DNA from: Acholoe squamosa
Lineage: Eukaryota; Annelida; Polychaeta; Phyllodocida; Polynoidae
Assembly (NCBI GenBank): GCA_949317995.1
Contig: OX439040.1
Span: forward strand, 22,687,830-22,751,829
Direction: 5' to 3'
DNA length: 64,000 nucleotides
This document shows positions 59,665-64,000 of this stretch, piece by piece. The first letter of the stretch is position 1, and each line of letters starts with the position of its first letter. Both the position numbers and the translations under genes were made by a program. The notes beneath the pieces are model-generated. The model ran no database searches and was not told the origin of the DNA. It was given only the letters and a program-made list of their open reading frames with translations.

Positions 59665-62600
59665 GCGTTGATATTAGGCTATTTGTGATCACTATGCTTA
59701 TCAAATGACTACATGTTTTAAAGGTATAAAGGGGGAAGGGTGCGTAGGCACAGGATGCATCGCTGTTTCTCCATGCACTAGTACAACTCATATGACGCTT
59801 CAAGTCATGTAAGACTTCCGCAGTGACTACGATTATGAAAGTACTTAGTTAAATACTGTAGCCTTTAACTATTGTCATATAGATTCCACTGTCATATAGA
59901 AAAAAAATCAATGTCACCATTTTAGATTAAGTGTGGTAACTCATGTTTTTTTCTCTCGTTTTTTGTAGGTGAGTGAAGTTGCATACCAGCGATGTCACTT
60001 GCAATACAAGGTACTGTGGGACCGGTAACACCAGAAATCAGGGACTATGCAATTAAACAGGGGAAAGAAGCTTCAATGTATCATAGTAGATGTCTTTGCT
60101 TTAAAAAAGGAAAAAAATACTTAACCCATGAAAGATTGTGAAAGTTCAACATGTAGCAGTAGATTTCAAGTAGGTAAGATCATTCCGGTTATTTATCGGG
60201 TTTCCAACTAGACTTTCTTCCTGCAGTTATTTATTAGAACTAATTAACCTTTACTCTTGGATTAGCGGAATGAGAAAAACTTAATGACCAAGGGAACCCC
60301 ATAAACATGAAAGGTGCTTCACAATGGAATCACTACAGCTGAACAATTTATTTATGGAGCAGACAGAAAACAAGAGACTTTTACATTTGGACAGTTGGAG
60401 CAGTCACAGAATAATACATAGGGTTTAAGTTAGCCCTTTAGAAAGGCGTGATGACATAAGCCTGTATGTTCAATCTCCATAATGGTAAGAAAATGTATCA
60501 AATGCAGGACCTATATCTCACCAGGTGCGTGACCCTTCATAAAATTGTACTGTAAGGATTATCAACGCCAAAAGTTGGGTTTGTGTACAACAACCAGTTT
60601 CCACTGAAAAAAAGGAAGAATTACATGCATGGGTAGGGTTATTATTTTAGAGCATGTAAGCAATTTAGAAGTGCTTTGTCTTATCTAAGAAATTGATAGA
60701 GAAATGCTAACGGTTTCGCTTTTAGAAATCTATCAAGATGGCAAAGGAGTCCGAAGCTTGGTCTATGGTTTGTGGTGAAACTGTATCAAACATACCCATA
60801 TTTGGACAGAGTTAGCTTTACTTTAAATAGGAATTTTCAAGCAAGTACATTGTTCTCCTGTGTATCATCCAAATAACATAATGACATTAAAGGGTTAACC
60901 GTGGCTTCAAGTCAGGCTCAGCTACTTAAAGATTCAATCCGTGTTCAGTAAAGTACACCTGATCCTGATCCAAGGGCATTCTAGGATCAGGACAGGAATT
61001 AACACGTTGTAAAGCACCTACAAATACCCAGTGGACTTGCTGGATGAGCTCAGGATTAACCATTTGACACTTGGAACAATGGACTTAGAGGTCCATTTGA
61101 TGCTCTTTTATTGGAGAAAGGGGACCTCCTTTTCTTCCTTACATACACGCCCTATTACTTTTTTTCACAGTAACCTTCTCCAATTAGATGAAAGTTGGAA
61201 TGTAACTCTTCGTCTCCACTTTCCCCATTTGACCTATATCTTTAAACACGATCTTCATAAATAATCCTGTATGAGGCAATGCATTCTAAAAGCAGTAGCA
61301 TAGCAGATACTTCAGATAAGATGATCCACTATAAACGGTTCTAAAGAAATTGAGAAAAAAAAACTAAAAAAAAACATTCCGGATTTGGATAGAAAAGAAA
61401 CGGATAACAATGACACTCCCAGGTTATGCAACCCCCCAATCGTGAAAACCAACTTGTTTCTTCCCATTAAATGGATGATTCATGAGTCCCCACTATGATT
61501 ATATCAACCTAGATATAATCACTTATGACTTACATTTTCTGTTGTATTTTGGAAAAAGAAGAGAGAATCGACTATTTGTGATACACATTTGGACAGCTTA
61601 AGCCAGGTAGAGGATGAAGCAGGCCTGGGAATACACTCAGTACAGACAAAGAGTTCCTCTAACCTGGCCTAGACCAAGTCAGGAACCCAAGTCTTTGCAC
61701 CAGATAATTAGTACTGTAATAGACCATCACAAAGTGAAAGCAATAGGTAGGAGAGTTTTGGGGGTGCACAGACAAGAAGCTCTGTGTAAAAGAACTCAGT
61801 TGCCTGCCAGTCATACAAACACTGCCCACCTTGGAGCCCTGGTTGGTCCAGCCTCCACCCGACCAAAATTACATTCTGTGAGAGAAAGCTTCAGGAGACT
61901 GCCCTGAGGCCAGGGTCGCTGACCGCACCCTTGATGAGGAATTTGCCCACCCTCTTCATCTTAGTCTACCAAAACACCACTGAACACTGCTGTTTTCCCA
62001 GGATGACATTGTTCTTTTTAACTTGGAGCACTGTGCAATGCGCTTTACGCTTAGTGGGTGCGACATTTGTTGCACGAGTCTTGTTTCATATGTTGTGGTA
62101 TCATGTAGGGTTTGTGATTTTATATCAAACAACTTAAATGTATTTACCTATCTACAGTCTATTAGCCCCCATTTATACAAAATGTCTCCTTTCTTGACAT
62201 AGAAGAGGTTCCCTCTGCCCCAGCAACTAATTGCTTTCCTCCCTAAAAGTTGCTTTGGCTATAGATCACAGAAGCAGTGTTACAAAGACTCATTACAGCT
62301 GCCCTGACAGAAAGACACAGACACTGAGATAGGGGTGGAGGACATCACAACAACTTCTAACAGAGGGTCGCAATGGTCAGTCAGTCAAAAGGTTGGGGGA
62401 GACAATTAGTTGGAAGGAGAAGGCAAAGGAAGTGGGGGACAGGGGACATGGTGTGATCTGTAATGAAAGCTTCCTCAAGTACACAGATGAAGTCATGCCC
62501 CTGTCAGTTTCAAGGATGTGTTCAGAGTGGTGCGGATAATGGCTTCTGTTGTATCTAAGGCTCCTTAAATGGCTAGGATAAACCCTCTCATGGCAATTTG

Positions 62601-63539
62601 CAAGCCTAACGAATAAACGCAATTCAAAGGGGTAACTTGCTAACAAAGTTTTTATCTATATGAAGTTTATTTGGTGGACCTTGTCTTCTCTCCGCAGAGA
62701 TGTATCAAGATCATCAAGATGCAGGAATTTAGTGGCCAGTGCTGCTTTCATATTACAACATGGTGACAAAAAGTCTGGTGCATTTAGTCTATTTTCAATT
62801 GTATATCACTGGTTTCATCTATCCATGTTACTCTAAGTACATCAAATGGCACAATGAAAATTTAGACACATTTTGTGGGCGACTACCCAAATTGTGTCAG
62901 AACTCCGATTTGTCATTGTAATCATGCATGAATAATGCATTAAGTGCTGCCGTCAGTTGTCTGTCGTTTCTAGATTTACAATGTCAGCCCCTGGTATTAG
63001 AAAACATAATGTTCATTTTTGATGAGATTTTATCGTGATTTGTGAGAGAATCATGGTTATCTTGTTATGCATATTCCTTTCCAATGCATCCAATCACTAA
63101 CCTAAGCACTATTTACAAGCTTCATCTATTGTTAACCTAGCTGTTATCAGTTTCATCACCCTCTATTTCAGCAGTGACTGGTTATAATCTCCCTTTGTTA
63201 CATTGTATCAGACCAGTCTTATTGGATGTCATTGACTCAGGGGTTTCACCTGAGTCATTGGAGCCGCCAAAAACAGTGTCATTTTAAGAACTTTTTCTTG
63301 GTCAACTTTGCAAGCTAAAAACGTGTGTATTTTCTCAAACTTTACACCTGCAAATTTTCCAAGTGTTCTACTTAAAAAAGTCATAGATTTTGCATTTTTT
63401 CTACTACTAATAATAGGGTATACAAAAAGAGTGACCTTAAGTTTTGGTCAGATTTGGTTGATATGGTCTGTAAGCTAAGTACTGCTTTCCACAAATTGAC
63501 CCTTTTGCAATCCTATATTAAACCTGTAGGGGCACGGTT

Positions 63540-63970
63540 TGTAATAAGCGTCACATAGGTACGAGTTGGGCAGTTCCCGAGTGGGGTGTACACTCGGGTC
63601 TGAGAACGGTATGCTGGGGCGAGCGGTGGCAGCACTGCTCTCTGAGCTTCCTGTCTTAGACTCGAGAGGTCACCACCCAACCTTAGGCTATATAAGGCCA
63701 GGTTGGTAGCTGCTGGGAGAGAGAACCCTCGCGGGCTCTGTACGGTCAGTAAGCACTTCCCTCCTCTGGTTACGAGAACTTACCTAGTAACTCATTGTCT
63801 GATTGTCTGAATACCCTGATACGAATACATTTGAACTCGGAAGCCCTTAGTCGGACTGTAAGCAGGATTCTGAATAAACCTTGTTGCATCTGCTGTACCA
63901 GAGATTGTCGTTCGGTAGTTCTTTCCGGATTAGACATACGAACCCCAAGTCAGAATACTTGACCATTACA
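63540..63970 (+). mobile_element. Second LTR candidate at window edge
   Basis: A 431-bp stretch starts TGTAATAAGC and ends CCATTACA (TG...CA with inverted TGTAAT/ATTACA ends). Inside are a TATA box, TATATAAGG at 63689-63697, and AATAAA at 63873-63878, in the right order for an LTR promoter and polyadenylation signal. No matching target duplication was seen on the two sides, so it may be the 5' LTR of an element continuing beyond the window. It is unrelated to the 14.6-kb element. Confidence 0.5.
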
Positions 63971-64000
63971 AACCTATGGGAAGGCATGAAGTAAGACCTT

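Larger units (their letters stand above)
57401..63539. other. Mostly non-coding host DNA
   Basis: Contains a dispersed-repeat copy at 58036-58135 and a (TACATG)n palindromic stretch at 59630-59664. At 59969-60010 a 42-nt possible exon lies between TTTTTTGTAG and GTACTG; it is open in frame 1 but unproven. Several TA-rich and homopolymer tracts are present. No gene could be followed. Confidence 0.4.

Overview
This is a window of animal nuclear DNA, most likely from a marine invertebrate. The reasons are long gene-poor stretches, CpG-rich ATG/splice-donor patches, many short inverted-repeat transposons and minisatellites, and a metazoan-type LTR retroelement with a baculovirus-F-like envelope gene. 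I cannot name the species. No rRNA, tRNA or CRISPR was recognised, and no multi-exon host gene could be followed. A few likely promoters and first exons are listed with low to moderate confidence.

The main feature is one intact LTR retroelement at 14587-31670 (about 17.1 kb), lying on the minus strand. Its two 723-bp LTRs read as identical, and it is flanked by the 4-bp duplication GTAT. It is therefore a young, probably recently active insertion. In element order (right to left) it carries: 5' LTR, a candidate primer site, gag (963 aa), a canonical -1 frameshift heptamer G GGA AAC, pol (protease, RT, RNase H, integrase, GPY/F region, charged tail), three small accessory ORFs, a 2.8-kb segment holding an antisense gene, an F-like env (916 aa), a polypurine tract and the 3' LTR.

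Several parts of this element are unusual. (1) A plus-strand ORF of about 417 codons at 19341-20593 runs against gag, pol and env. It ends at a good splice donor, and an acceptor at 21180 continues the same reading frame into a Ser/Pro/Asp tail and a stop, so it looks like a spliced antisense gene. (2) Accessory ORFs A and B share one base in a TAATG stop-start. A ends in a C2H2 zinc finger. B has an arginine-rich, Cys/His-containing basic patch and an acidic tail. (3) Accessory ORF C resembles the first part of the element's own Gag capsid domain. (4) Four A/G tracts, each with exactly ten Gs, lie at gene boundaries. Together these suggest a complex-retrovirus-like organisation in a Ty3/gypsy (errantivirus-like) lineage.

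The host flanks (1-14582 and 31675-64000) hold repeats. There are three full copies of a small DNA-transposon family with TIR CAGRGATG and perfect 6-bp target duplications (34922, 39204, 46831), two TA-flanked inverted-repeat elements (46053, 54196), fold-back hairpins near 13.5 kb, and a GATAAC/GTTATC palindromic array at 34.8-35.8 kb. A roughly 0.8-kb repeat occurs at 33.3 and 38.7 kb. An AT-rich region rich in ATGGTTTACCAT-like words spans 48.6-50.9 kb, and a second LTR-like sequence lies at the right edge. Candidate host promoters or first exons are near 1.5 kb (minus), 37.6-37.8 kb (twin ETS/YY1 modules), 41.4 kb (CRE motifs plus a leader-like exon), 45.6-45.9 kb and 57 kb.
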